Of a DNA stretch of 27,127 nt, positions 1 to 7,673 are shown one piece after another (within the stretch, counting starts at the first letter, position 1; each line of letters starts with the position of its first letter). The stretch covers positions 2,232-29,358 of the forward strand of contig FR896032.1 of the NCBI GenBank assembly GCA_000435475.1, written 5' to 3'. The notes under the pieces were generated by a model. It was not told the DNA's origin and searched no databases. It was given only the letters and a program-made list of their open reading frames with translations. Source of the DNA: Cryptobacterium sp. CAG:338 (GTDB taxonomy: Bacteria > Actinomycetota > Coriobacteriia > Coriobacteriales > Eggerthellaceae). The position numbers were made by a program, and so were the translations under genes.

Positions 1-117
1 GGCGTATTTTTGTGGGCTGCTCTATGGTAATCACTTAAATGGAGGGTGTCGTATTCGATACCACGCAAGTACTGCCGCGCATCTGAGACGGTATTGCATA
101 TTTTAGAATTCAACCAG

Positions 118-142
118 AAAAAGCCACCCTTTCGGATGGCTT
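118..142 (-). terminator. Rho-independent terminator of rpmB
   Basis: Read on the minus strand, this is a 9-pair stem (AAGCCATCC against GGGTGGCTT, with one U-G pair) closed by a GAAA tetraloop. A short U run follows. It lies about 65 bases past the rpmB stop in the right orientation, so it most likely ends rpmB transcription. The GNRA loop and the trailing U run are both seen directly. Confidence 0.8.
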
Positions 143-208
143 AACTTTTAGTTTGGCGAAGTTGAATACCTACTTATAGAGGGATTCTATTCCAGAAGTC
201 GTACGCTG

Positions 209-397
209 TTATGCGCGCTCGATCTTGCCAGCCTTCATGCACTTAGTGCAAACATTTGCACGCTTAACTTTACCGTTAACCTTGATGGTAACCTTCTGGA
301 TGTTAGGACGGAAGGTGCGGTTGCTTACGCGATGAGAGTGGCTGATGCTACGACCAGCGACGGGTGCTTTACCGCAGATCTCGCAAACTTTGGACAT
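209..397 (-). CDS. rpmB: 50S ribosomal protein L28
   Basis: This encodes the 62-residue large-subunit protein L28. The start MSKVCEICGK and the central GRSISHSHR, NRTFRPN and KVTIKVNG segments are typical of the family, and the length is normal. Two Cys-x2-Cys pairs (C5/C8 and C50/C53) show the zinc-binding form of L28. A GGAG ribosome binding site lies about 9 bases before the ATG. The gene is alone on the minus strand and divergent from the rest of the window, with its own promoter at 466-494 and terminator at 118-142, so it is probably a single-gene transcript. The C+ form matters because many bacteria keep zinc-free paralogues under zinc limitation; none is visible here. Confidence 0.97.
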   Translation of the reverse strand: MSKVCEICGKAPVAGRSISHSHRVSNRTFRPNIQKVTIKVNGKVKRANVCTKCMKAGKIERA

Positions 398-465
398 TCT
401 AAATCAACTCCATTTACTCTGATATTTGGTACGGTTAGATACCGTTGATTTCCAAAAGCCCAAAT

Positions 466-494
466 ACTATACCACAGCAATTTAAATCGTCCAA
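466..494 (-). promoter_or_regulatory. Sigma-70-type promoter of rpmB
   Basis: On the minus strand a TTGGAC -35 (489-494) and a TATAGT -10 (466-471) are separated by exactly 17 bases. The predicted RNA start is near 458-460, giving a leader of about 60 bases before the rpmB ATG. The leader contains a small 5-pair inverted repeat (ACGGT/ACCGT at 431-445). Both boxes are near consensus; activity is inferred. Confidence 0.75.
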
Positions 495-630
495 GTTATT
501 TCTTTGTGAGTTTTTCTTGAAAGTCTTTATCCCATCGTGAAAATAAAGAAAAATAGTTAGCCAATCGAAGTAATAGGTGTTGCTTCGATGCGTAAACGCG
601 CTCTCTCGTAATGTCGAGTGTTGTTTCCGC

Positions 631-636
631 TATACT
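631..636 (+). promoter_or_regulatory. Possible -10 box for the asp23-fakA operon
   Basis: TATACT matches the -10 consensus at five of six bases and would start RNA about 50 bases before the asp23-like ATG. No convincing -35 accompanies it, so this is a tentative assignment. Confidence 0.35.
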
Positions 637-694
637 AATAACTTGGTCGTAAGTCATTTGATGGCGGTTTGTCATCTTTGAAAGGACAGTTTAT

Positions 695-1039
695 ATGAGC
701 AACGAAATTGCAGGCGACCTTGTCGTTTCTGAAGAAGTCATTGCTGATGTTGCAGGTCATGCTGCCACTCAGTGCTATGGCGTAGTTGGTATGGCAGCAC
801 CTAATGCGGTTGATGGTTTAGCAAAACTTTTGCCTAAGTCTCGTTTGCGTCGTGGCATTGTTGTTTCAACTGACGACGAGGGCACTTTGGTAAGTCTTTA
901 CGTCATTCTTGAACATGGGGTAAATATTTCTACCGTTTCTGAAAACCTCGTAGAGCAGGTTTCTTTTGCCTTAAAAGAATTTGTTCGTACTCCTTTTAAA
1001 GGCGTGGAGGTACACGTACAGGGAATTAAGGTTCGCTAA
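695..1039 (+). CDS. Asp23/Gls24 family envelope stress response protein
   Basis: This is a 114-residue protein of the Asp23/Gls24 (DUF322) family. Recognisable elements are the early VVSEEVIADVAGHAA segment, the GVVGMAAP turn, the VVSTDDEGTLVSLYVILEHGVNI core strands and the C-terminal VEVHVQGIKV strand. There is no signal peptide or membrane segment, so it is cytoplasmic. In staphylococci Asp23 is tethered under the membrane and linked to cell-wall stress, but most family members have no proven function. AAAGGA lies 8 bases before the ATG and fixes the start. In Gram-positive bacteria a gene of this family very often precedes the DAK2/FakA gene, as it does here, 112 bases upstream. Confidence 0.9.
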   Translation: MSNEIAGDLVVSEEVIADVAGHAATQCYGVVGMAAPNAVDGLAKLLPKSRLRRGIVVSTDDEGTLVSLYVILEHGVNISTVSENLVEQVSFALKEFVRTPFKGVEVHVQGIKVR

Positions 1040-1052
1040 ATCTTCTAAACAG

Positions 1053-1079
1053 AGCGGTTATAAGGTCCGCATAACGGCT
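1053..1079 (+). other. Imperfect hairpin between asp23-like gene and fakA
   Basis: AGCGGTTAT and ATAACGGCT form a 9-position stem with one G-G mismatch and a 9-base loop. No U run follows, so it does not look like a terminator. It may be an mRNA stability or processing element. Confidence 0.35.
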
Positions 1080-1151
1080 AGTGCGCAGGGGGGATAGGCG
1101 TACTTGAAACATGTTGTGCGATCAGGTCAATTGAGGAGCTAGTAATAACAA

Positions 1152-2780
1152 ATGAGCAACTATACGTCTAACGATATCGTTAATGCTATCGCTGCAGCAG
1201 CGAAAGCGTTAGCTGCTCGTAAAGAGGAAATTAATCGACTTAATGTTTTTCCCGTTCCGGATGGCGATACGGGAACCAACATGTCGCTTACCCTTGCTAT
1301 GGTTGTTGAAAACTTGGCAAAACTGCCTATCGGCGCTACCGATGAAGAGCGCCGTCGCGCCATTACTTCGGGTGCTTTGATGGGAGCTCGAGGCAATTCG
1401 GGCGTTATCACCTCGCAGATCATGCGTGGTCTTTGCGAAGGTATCGCAAATCACGAAACCTTTGATCTCGTTGCTGTTGACGATGCCTTTGATAGAGCGG
1501 TTGAAGTAGCTTTTAATGCGGTTCGTAAACCTGTTGAAGGCACTATTTTAACGGTTTTACGCGATACCGCTTCAGCAGCGCGAAAGGCTCGTAAAAAGAA
1601 GATGGAGCTTGAAGAGGGGCTTCGTTTTATCGTGGGAGAGGCTTATGCTTCTGTCCAACGCACTCCTGATCTTTTGCCCGTTCTTAAAGAAAACGGCGTA
1701 GTCGATGCGGGCGGTTTCGGTCTTGCAATTTTCTTTGATTCCTTTGTGTCTGCCTTAACGGGTTGCAGTGATACTTTAGGTGATGAGCTCGCTTTTGCGC
1801 GCACTGCTGCTCCTAAAGTAGAAATCGAGCAGATTAATGACTGGGAGGGCTCTGCCTATATGTATTGCAACGAGTTCCTCGTTGACTCTGATACGCTTGA
1901 TCCTGAAGAGGCGCTCGATTTCTTGCATACTATGGGCGACTGTGAACTTTGTGTTGGTTCGGTTCCTAAGTTTAAGGTTCATGTTCATTCCAACACGCCC
2001 GATAAAGTTCTTGCTTACTTCTTGGAGCGAGGTCAGATTTCTGAAGTATTCATTCATAACATGAAGCTTCAAAGCGAAGAGCGCAGTGCAAAGCTTGAAC
2101 AGGAGCAGGAAGCAGAAGCAAAACCAATCGGATTTGTTGCCGTTGCTGTTGGTTCTGGGAATGCTGCAATTCTCGAAAGTCTAGGCGTTGATTATGTTGT
2201 TTCTGGCGGTCAGACCATGAATCCTTCTACGAAGGAATTGCTTGATGCTGTTAATTCTGTAAACGCCGAAGCAGTTATCATTTTACCTAACAACAGCAAT
2301 ATCATAATGGCTGCTCAATCTTGTTCTGAGGTTTCCGATAAACCTTGTGCTGTGGTGCCAACCAAGAGTGTTCCCGAAGCATTTTCGGCAATGTTTGCGT
2401 TTGATGAGACGGCTTCGCTTGAAGAAAATGTAGAGGCTATGACTGAAGCACGTGACGAAGTTAAAACAGGCGAAGTTACGCGCGCGATTAAAGATTCAAA
2501 AGATGTGCATGGAAATCCCATCCACGATGGCGATGTTATCGGTATTGCTGATGGAGAACTGGAAGTAGTTTCAGATTCAATTGAAGATGCCACTATGCGT
2601 ATATTGGAAGTGCTCGAAGCAGAGGACGCTGACACGCTTACCATTCTTGCAGGTGAAGATTACACCGATGATGCCTTCGAGGCGCTTATCGAACGCATTG
2701 AAGAAGCGTATGAGGATCTTGAGATTGATTCTCATCGCGGAGAGCAGCCTTTGTATCCTATTGTTCTTTCTGTTGAGTAA
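1152..2780 (+). CDS. fakA: DAK2 domain protein, FakA-like fatty acid kinase subunit (YloV family)
   Basis: This 542-residue protein has the YloV/FakA layout. The N-terminal DAK2 kinase domain spans roughly residues 10-200, with the metal-binding motif PVPDGDTGTNM (D37 and D39) and GARGNSGVI (78-86). A middle domain follows, and a C-terminal domain contains VSGGQTMNPST and LPNNSNII (near residue 380). FakA uses ATP to phosphorylate fatty acids bound to a separate FakB (DegV-type) carrier. The acyl phosphate goes to phospholipid synthesis or, through PlsX, to acyl-ACP. No FakB is in this window, but plsX lies about 5 kb downstream. Length is normal for the family. GAGGAG lies 13 bases before the ATG, slightly far. 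Assignment to the family is firm; the fatty-acid substrate is taken from characterised homologues. Confidence 0.9.
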   Translation: MSNYTSNDIVNAIAAAAKALAARKEEINRLNVFPVPDGDTGTNMSLTLAMVVENLAKLPIGATDEERRRAITSGALMGARGNSGVITSQIMRGLCEGIANHETFDLVAVDDAFDRAVEVAFNAVRKPVEGTILTVLRDTASAARKARKKKMELEEGLRFIVGEAYASVQRTPDLLPVLKENGVVDAGGFGLAIFFDSFVSALTGCSDTLGDELAFARTAAPKVEIEQINDWEGSAYMYCNEFLVDSDTLDPEEALDFLHTMGDCELCVGSVPKFKVHVHSNTPDKVLAYFLERGQISEVFIHNMKLQSEERSAKLEQEQEAEAKPIGFVAVAVGSGNAAILESLGVDYVVSGGQTMNPSTKELLDAVNSVNAEAVIILPNNSNIIMAAQSCSEVSDKPCAVVPTKSVPEAFSAMFAFDETASLEENVEAMTEARDEVKTGEVTRAIKDSKDVHGNPIHDGDVIGIADGELEVVSDSIEDATMRILEVLEAEDADTLTILAGEDYTDDAFEALIERIEEAYEDLEIDSHRGEQPLYPIVLSVE

Positions 2781-2849
2781 AGCAAAGCGCTTTCCTTTCT
2801 ACGACAAGTAGAATCGAGATGTTATCTTGGTAAAGGGGCGGCAATCCCT

Positions 2850-5054
2850 GTGAATTCTAAATCTCATGAATATTCGAAGGCGGAACAAGGTACCAACCTT
2901 GACCGCCTTCATGCTTCTTTGTTACTTGATGCTTCGGTTGGCGTGGTAAAACAGATAAGCGATACGCGAGCTCGTATTCTTTATCGATCTTTTGGAATAA
3001 AAACCGTTCGCGATTTATTGCAGCTTTACCCTCGACGCTATATTGATATGTCCTGTGTTGTTCCTATTCAGCAGGCTGAAATAGGAAAGTCATATACCAT
3101 TTTTGGAACGCTTTATGAGATAAAGCAAAAACGCCCAAAACCGCGCTTAACACTGGTTGAGCTATCACTGCTTGATGAAAGCGGGCTTCTGATCGTAACG
3201 TGTTTCAACCAGCCTTGGCTTGCTGAAAACCTCCATAAGGGTGAGAGGATTTCGGTATCGGGAAAAATTGAATTTTCATACGGGTTTAAACGGATGGTGA
3301 ACCCTTTAATAGTGGCGCACGAGGAGGGTGAAGCTGAAACAGGCGTGGTGCTACCCGTTCATCCTTCGGTTGCTAAAATTCCTCGTACCACTATGCGTCG
3401 CATGATCTCGAATGCGCTCTCTGGGATACAGGGGCTTTATGATCCGCTCCCTCTTTCTTTGAGGGCGCGTTACCGTCTCTATTCTCGCTATCAGGCTTAC
3501 CGAGGCGTTCATAATCCCGTTTCTATTTCCGATGCTAACCAGGCGCGAAGGCGTCTTCGTTATGAAGAACTGTTCTTTTTGGAATTGGAGCTTATTGATC
3601 AGGAACAGAAACGAATAGCGGGAGCTAAGCCCTTTCAGCACCAGATACAAGGTCCCTATCAAGATGCCTTGCGCGCATTGTTGCCTTTTTCTCTTACCCA
3701 GGATCAAGAGACGGCAATAGCTGCTATTTCTGAAAAAATGTCAGAAGACTATCCTATGAATCATCTTCTTCTTGGAGATGTAGGAACGGGAAAAACAATA
3801 GTTGCTGCTTTTGCTCTTGCTGCCTGTGCGGACACGGGAACACAGGCGCTCATGATGGGTCCAACAGAGGTACTGGTCCAGCAATACGGTGCGACGCTTG
3901 GTCCTTTGTTTGACCAAATGGGGGTGAGTTGGGGCATCTTGACAGGATCAACCCCCTCATCGCAGCGCAACGAGTTGTTGTGTGAACTCTCGGAAGGACG
4001 CCTACAGGTTCTTTTCGGTACTCACGCGCTTTTAGAGAATGAGGTAAGGGTTGCTCGCTGTTCGCTTGTTTGTATAGACGAACAACAGCGTTTTGGTGTT
4101 GAACAGCGCCAAGCCCTAATAGATAAGGCTCCTGGAGCCGATATTTTATCCATGACCGCAACTCCTATTCCACGTTCATTAGCGTTAGCGTTGTATGGGG
4201 GACTCTCGTTGTCGTACTTGCATGCTGCTCCCGCTAAACAAGGGGGACGATCAACGACCGTCTGTCATTTTTCTCAAGAAGGAATAGCTTACGATGCTTT
4301 ACGTGCAGCGCTTGAGCGTGGAGAGCAGGCCTATGTAATTTGCCCGCTTATCGGTTTGGATCTTGAAGATCACGAAACTGGTCAGCAAGAGGAAGAGGCG
4401 GGCAATCAATCTATAATCGAATATGCAGCAATTGAGTGGGATATAGAACATGATGAAGTAGGAGATACTCTTTCGGCGGCTACTCTTCATGCAAAAATCC
4501 TTCAAGAACAAATTGTTCCAGGGGCTCGAGTGGGGCTTCTTCATGGCAAGATGAACTCGCAAGAAAAAGCTCAGATTATGGAAGAATTTCGACAGGGTTC
4601 AATTCAGGTTCTTGTTTCTACTACGGTTGTTGAAGTGGGCGTTGATGTTCCGAACGCTACGGTAATGATTATTGAAGATGCTGACCGATTTGGATTAGCT
4701 CAGCTTCACCAGCTTCGCGGTCGTGTGGGAAGAGGTAATCTTTCAGGGTCGGTGTTTTTGGTCTCACGTTCAAAAGCTCCTCAGTCACTTGAGCGTTTGC
4801 GTATTATGGAAAAAGTCGATGATGGCTTTGCGCTCTCGGAATATGATCTTTCCTTGCGTCGAGAAGGAGATATTTTCGGAAATCGACAACATGGACGTTC
4901 ACGCTTGGCGCTTGTAAATGTAATACGTGATAAAGCAATTATTGAGGCAGCGTATCACGATGCGCGTGCCTGTTATCGTGGGCAAGGTTTATCGCAGGAA
5001 GAACATCGTTTGATAATGAATGAATTGAAGATAGTCGAGAAAGCGAGGGGTTGA
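2850..5054 (+). CDS. recG: ATP-dependent DNA helicase RecG
   Basis: RecG is a monomeric branch-migration helicase that remodels stalled forks and Holliday junctions. The wedge/OB domain occupies about residues 60-170. Helicase domain 1 has GDVGTGKT (Walker A), then the motif II region D410-E411-Q412-Q413 followed by RFGVEQR, then MTATPIPRSL. Helicase domain 2 has the VSTTVVEVGVDVPNA, DRFGLAQLHQLRGRVGRG segment. At 734 residues it is longer than the roughly 690 of E. coli RecG. Much of the excess is an acidic stretch around residues 500-545, between VCPLIG and RVGLLHGKM. Motif II reads DEQQ where the family normally has DEQH. The start is GTG behind AAAGGGG. The stop overlaps the rsmD start by one base (TGATG). 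Confidence 0.96.
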   Translation: MNSKSHEYSKAEQGTNLDRLHASLLLDASVGVVKQISDTRARILYRSFGIKTVRDLLQLYPRRYIDMSCVVPIQQAEIGKSYTIFGTLYEIKQKRPKPRLTLVELSLLDESGLLIVTCFNQPWLAENLHKGERISVSGKIEFSYGFKRMVNPLIVAHEEGEAETGVVLPVHPSVAKIPRTTMRRMISNALSGIQGLYDPLPLSLRARYRLYSRYQAYRGVHNPVSISDANQARRRLRYEELFFLELELIDQEQKRIAGAKPFQHQIQGPYQDALRALLPFSLTQDQETAIAAISEKMSEDYPMNHLLLGDVGTGKTIVAAFALAACADTGTQALMMGPTEVLVQQYGATLGPLFDQMGVSWGILTGSTPSSQRNELLCELSEGRLQVLFGTHALLENEVRVARCSLVCIDEQQRFGVEQRQALIDKAPGADILSMTATPIPRSLALALYGGLSLSYLHAAPAKQGGRSTTVCHFSQEGIAYDALRAALERGEQAYVICPLIGLDLEDHETGQQEEEAGNQSIIEYAAIEWDIEHDEVGDTLSAATLHAKILQEQIVPGARVGLLHGKMNSQEKAQIMEEFRQGSIQVLVSTTVVEVGVDVPNATVMIIEDADRFGLAQLHQLRGRVGRGNLSGSVFLVSRSKAPQSLERLRIMEKVDDGFALSEYDLSLRREGDIFGNRQHGRSRLALVNVIRDKAIIEAAYHDARACYRGQGLSQEEHRLIMNELKIVEKARG

Positions 5055-5632
5055 TGAGAATCATTGCGGGGCAGTATCGGGGCAGGCCACTGAAAACCCT
5101 TAAAGGATCTAATACTCGTCCTACCACCGACCGAGTAAGAGAAGCACTCATGAGTTCTCTCTTTAGTGCGCGTGGTGGCTTCGAAGGAGCCTGTGTGCTT
5201 GACGCCTTTGCGGGTTCTGGTGCACTTGGCTTGGAATGTTTGAGTCGTGGAGCTTCGTTTTGCGTTTTTTGCGAACAGGATAAAGAAGCCAATCGGATTG
5301 TTTCTCAAAATATCGCTGCGCTTGGTATTTCCAAAGATCGTTTTGCGCTTAAAAGAAATGATGCTTTTTCGCTTCCTGAAATGACTAACCCTGTTTTTGA
5401 TTTGCTTTTTTTTGATCCTCCCTACGCGTATGATCCAGCGGATATCTCCGCTTTGCTTGGTCGACTTGATGAAGCGGGTTATATCGCCGAAGGAGCGCTT
5501 ATCTGTTATGAGTACGCGAAAAAAGACGCCTCTGCGGTTATTCAGGCTCTTGATGCGCTAAAATACGTGCATGTTTCTGTAAAAAACTATGGAGACACAT
5601 CTCTTATAACCCTTAGGAAGGAACAGAAATGA
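5054..5632 (+). CDS. rsmD: 16S rRNA (guanine-966-N2)-methyltransferase RsmD
   Basis: RsmD methylates N2 of G966 in 16S rRNA using S-adenosylmethionine. The protein opens MRIIAGQYRGRPL, contains RPTTDRVREALMSSL and the SAM-binding DAFAGSGALGLE, and carries the catalytic DPPY motif at D121-Y124. Length is 192 residues, normal for the family. The ATG at 5054 is preferred over the TTG one codon upstream: it shares one base with the recG stop and gives the usual N-terminus. The 3' end overlaps coaD by four bases (ATGA), so recG-rsmD-coaD are translationally coupled. The rsmD-coaD pair is widely conserved. Confidence 0.95.
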   Translation: MRIIAGQYRGRPLKTLKGSNTRPTTDRVREALMSSLFSARGGFEGACVLDAFAGSGALGLECLSRGASFCVFCEQDKEANRIVSQNIAALGISKDRFALKRNDAFSLPEMTNPVFDLLFFDPPYAYDPADISALLGRLDEAGYIAEGALICYEYAKKDASAVIQALDALKYVHVSVKNYGDTSLITLRKEQK

Positions 5633-6129
5633 AGAGAGCGGTTGTTCCGGGAACGTTTGATCCCATCACCGCAGGCCATGTAGATGTCATCAAGCGTGCT
5701 TCGCAAATCTTTGATGATGTGGTCGTAGCAGTAGCTCAGTCGGTAAAAAAGAATCCTATGTTTGATCTCGAAACAAGGGTTAGCCTTGCAACGCAGGCGG
5801 TAGCCGACCTTCCCAATGTCAGTGTTATCAGCTTTGATGGATTGCTGGTGGATTGCGTACGCGAGCTTGATGCTCATGTCGTAGTAAAGGGCCTTCGTGC
5901 TATCACTGACTTTGAATATGAATTTCAGATGACGGCACTCAACTACGAATTGAGTCAAGATCTGGAGACGTTCTTTATTATGTCGCCTCCAAAATTTATG
6001 TATCTTTCTTCTTCGATCATTCGAGAAATGGCTTCAATGGGGGGCAGCATCAAGGGTTTTGTTCCTCCTTGTGTTGAAGATGCACTGCGAGAATACTTTG
6101 CTGATGCCTACAAAAATTCGGGTAAATAA
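5629..6129 (+). CDS. coaD: Pantetheine-phosphate adenylyltransferase
   Basis: CoaD joins ATP and 4'-phosphopantetheine to make dephospho-CoA, the fourth step from pantothenate to coenzyme A. At 166 residues it has the normal length. The nucleotidyltransferase signature GTFDPITAGHVD (H17 is the catalytic-type histidine), VVKGLRAITDFEYEFQM, and the C-terminal YLSSSIIREMASMGG motif are all present. Its ATG overlaps the rsmD stop, and the start context is AGGAAGGAACAGAAATG. After its stop there is a 147-base gap containing a hairpin and a possible new promoter, so the first operon may end here. Confidence 0.97.
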   Translation: MKRAVVPGTFDPITAGHVDVIKRASQIFDDVVVAVAQSVKKNPMFDLETRVSLATQAVADLPNVSVISFDGLLVDCVRELDAHVVVKGLRAITDFEYEFQMTALNYELSQDLETFFIMSPPKFMYLSSSIIREMASMGGSIKGFVPPCVEDALREYFADAYKNSGK

Positions 6130-6163
6130 GGACTTCTTTTTAAATTTATGGAGACAATAAGGC

Positions 6164-6197
6164 TCTATCAGCGCACATAGCGACGCTTTCTGATAGA
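6164..6197 (+). other. Hairpin downstream of coaD
   Basis: TCTATCAG (6164-6171) and CTGATAGA (6190-6197) form a perfect 8-pair stem around an 18-base loop. The loop has alternative internal pairing (AGCG/CGCT). Only CTTTAAGG follows, not a true U tract, so it is a weak terminator at best. It may protect the 3' end of the coaD transcript. Confidence 0.4.
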
Positions 6198-6205
6198 CTT
6201 TAAGG

Positions 6206-6233
6206 TTGTATGTTAGTATTTTTGCGTTAAGAT
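6206..6233 (+). promoter_or_regulatory. Possible promoter for the sepIVA-like/yceD pair
   Basis: TTGTAT (6206-6211) and TAAGAT (6228-6233) are spaced 16 bases apart, each matching about four of six consensus positions. They lie about 45 bases before the next ATG. The match is moderate and unsupported by anything else. Confidence 0.35.
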
Positions 6234-6276
6234 AACTAATCGCGCTTATTTCCCGAAAAGCTCGGAAAGGTAATTT

Positions 6277-6750
6277 ATGGACGAAACAGGAGTATTGAAT
6301 CTTATTGATGAGCTTACGATGCTCATTGAAGATTCGAAGCCGGCTTTTGGTAAAAATAACTTAAGGCAGGTTGACGCACAGGCTGCTTTTGAAATTCTTG
6401 ATGAAATTCGAGATACCTTCCCAAGCGAATTTGCTCAAGCTCGCCAGGTTATCCGTGAGCGTCAGGCTTTATTAGATGAAGCCGAAGCACAGGCAAGTCG
6501 CTTGATTGAAGATGCTCGTAGTCAGGCTATTACTATTGCAAGCGAGCAGGAAATTGTTCGCATCTCTCAGCAGCAAGCTGATGCCATTTTGGCTGAAGCT
6601 CGTGAGCTTGAGCGTGAAACACGCGCAGGTGCAGAAGATTACGCTGATGAAGTGTTTAGCCATGTAGAGCAAAGCCTCGATACAGCACTTAACAGCGTGC
6701 GTCGTTGTCGTGACCGCCTCAATGCAAATTCTCTTAATTCGGGTCGCTAA
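6277..6750 (+). CDS. Short SepIVA/DivIVA-like coiled-coil protein
   Basis: This is a 157-residue, acidic, Ala/Glu/Gln-rich protein with no membrane segment. The N-terminal region (about 1-55) reads LIDELTMLIEDSKP, then LRQVDAQAAFEILDEIRDTFP. A long heptad-like helix follows from about 56 to 125, with an R-x-A-L-L-D-E-A-E-A-Q-A style pattern. The end (125-150) reads DEVFSHVEQSLDTALNSVRRCRDRL. From memory this layout resembles mycobacterial SepIVA (Rv2927c), which lies in the same place just before yceD and has a similar N-terminal part, coiled coil and closing helix. SepIVA is about 245 residues, so this copy would lack much of the middle coiled coil. Automatic annotation may call such proteins ATP synthase subunit B because of the Ala/Glu-rich helix; no membrane anchor supports that. 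The start follows GGAAAGG. The stop overlaps yceD by one base. Confidence 0.65.
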   Translation: MDETGVLNLIDELTMLIEDSKPAFGKNNLRQVDAQAAFEILDEIRDTFPSEFAQARQVIRERQALLDEAEAQASRLIEDARSQAITIASEQEIVRISQQQADAILAEARELERETRAGAEDYADEVFSHVEQSLDTALNSVRRCRDRLNANSLNSGR

Positions 6751-7298
6751 TGAATAAACCTATTATTACTATTCCAGACGAACTCTTCGCTCCCGCGGAG
6801 AGCTTGTCATTTTCGGGCACCTTTTTGCTTCCCGAATTGACCTTAGGGGCAGATACCTATACCTTTGAACATCCTTTAAACTGGAATGTTTTGGTAAGTA
6901 ATACAGGTGGTTCTCTGCTGGTCACCGGCATTGTTTCTGGGGATGCGGTAACTACGTGCGTGCGTTGCCTTGACCCTGCAGAGTATCGTCTTGAAGGGGA
7001 GGTAGAGGGGTATTTCACTATTCCTGGTTCTGATGTTGAGTTGACAGAAGAAGAACAGGAGGAATGTGAACCTTTAAATGAGGATCACACTATTGATCTC
7101 ACTTCTCTGTTGGTAGCGGCGTTGTCACTTGAGCTACCTCAAACTCCTCTTTGTGATGATGATTGCAAAGGTCTTTGTTCGGGGTGTGGTGCTAACCTTA
7201 ATTATGAAGAGTGCACGTGTGATAAAAGCGAAGTAGAAGAAGATTTCCACGAGAACCCGTTTGCAGTTCTTAAGAATCTCAAATTTGATGACGAATAA
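6750..7298 (+). CDS. yceD: YceD family (DUF177) protein
   Basis: This is a 182-residue cytoplasmic protein of the YceD/DUF177 family. The N-terminal half is beta-rich and includes VTTCVRCLDPAEYRLEGEVEGYF. An acidic middle (TEEEQEECEPLNEDHTIDLTSLL) follows. The C-terminal Cys cluster, CDDDCKGLCSGCGANL followed by CTCD, is typical of the Gram-positive form and probably binds a metal. Family members lie next to rpmF almost everywhere, and E. coli YceD and plant DUF177 proteins have been tied to 23S rRNA accumulation. A ribosome-assembly role is likely here but is not shown by the sequence. The ATG overlaps the upstream stop (TAATG). Confidence 0.9.
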   Translation: MNKPIITIPDELFAPAESLSFSGTFLLPELTLGADTYTFEHPLNWNVLVSNTGGSLLVTGIVSGDAVTTCVRCLDPAEYRLEGEVEGYFTIPGSDVELTEEEQEECEPLNEDHTIDLTSLLVAALSLELPQTPLCDDDCKGLCSGCGANLNYEECTCDKSEVEEDFHENPFAVLKNLKFDDE

Positions 7299-7355
7299 AG
7301 ACAAGACTGCAAAGCGTTAGCTTGTGATATGTTTTTGACTTCATAAAAATTTTTC

Positions 7356-7384
7356 TTGCTATTTGAATCTATCGTGTTTACAAT
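7356..7384 (+). promoter_or_regulatory. Promoter of rpmF(-plsX)
   Basis: TTGCTA (7356-7361) and TACAAT (7379-7384) are separated by exactly 17 bases. RNA would start near 7391, about 53 bases before the rpmF ATG. The leader includes a small palindrome, CAGGTT-TT-AACCTG (7409-7422), that could form a short hairpin or bind a protein. Confidence 0.6.
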
Positions 7385-7443
7385 GTTTTTTCGCGTGATT
7401 GCAACTAACAGGTTTTAACCTGCATCATAGAAGGAGATTAATC

Positions 7444-7623
7444 ATGGCAGTGCCAAAGCGTAAAACCGGTCGTGCTCGTACTCATGCACGCAGGAGCGAA
7501 AACGATAAAATCGCTTCACCTTCTCGTTCTGTATGCCCACAGTGCGGTGAAGTAAAACTTCCTCATCGTGTATGCCCTAATTGTGGCTTCTATCGTGATC
7601 GTGAGGTTATTCAGACCGCTTAG
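7444..7623 (+). CDS. rpmF: 50S ribosomal protein L32
   Basis: L32 is a 59-residue large-subunit protein. The start MAVPKRKTGRARTHARRSE is diagnostic. Four cysteines (C31, C34, C44, C47) in CPQC and CPNC pairs form the zinc ribbon. The ATG at 7444 is chosen over an in-frame upstream start at 7399 because AAGGAG lies 7 bases before it and the family always begins MAVPK. The gene sits between yceD and plsX, the usual yceD-rpmF-plsX order. It has its own promoter, and a terminator-like hairpin follows 24 bases after the stop. Confidence 0.97.
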   Translation: MAVPKRKTGRARTHARRSENDKIASPSRSVCPQCGEVKLPHRVCPNCGFYRDREVIQTA

Positions 7624-7647
7624 TGCATGCCTTGTTGGTGAATGGTA

Positions 7648-7673
7648 CCCCCGGCGCTGACCGGGGGTTTTTT
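7648..7673 (+). terminator. Rho-independent terminator or attenuator between rpmF and plsX
   Basis: CCCCCGG (7648-7654) pairs perfectly with CCGGGGG (7661-7667) around a 6-base loop, followed by six T residues. It is a textbook intrinsic terminator. Because only 41 bases separate it from plsX and no promoter is evident there, it may act as a partial terminator that keeps L32 mRNA in excess over plsX mRNA. Confidence 0.88.

Larger units (their letters stand above)
398..694. other. Divergent intergenic region rpmB / asp23-like
   Basis: These 297 bases separate rpmB from the rightward operon. The left third holds the rpmB leader and promoter. A TATACT hexamer at 631-636 is a possible -10 for the rightward genes, but no good -35 is visible 16-18 bases upstream. 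Nothing else was recognised: no open frame with a ribosome binding site and no RNA gene. Confidence 0.5.

Noticed and set aside
45..62. Stem-loop GGTGTCG-TATT-CGATACC resembling a tRNA T arm
   Set aside because: It makes 7 pairs, but the loop and stem lengths do not fit a T arm and no acceptor or anticodon arm can be drawn around it. Bases 1-117 show nothing else I recognise.
6277..6750. ATP synthase subunit B as the identity of the 157-residue coiled-coil gene
   Set aside because: There is no N-terminal membrane segment and no ATP synthase gene nearby; the resemblance is only the Ala/Glu-rich helix.
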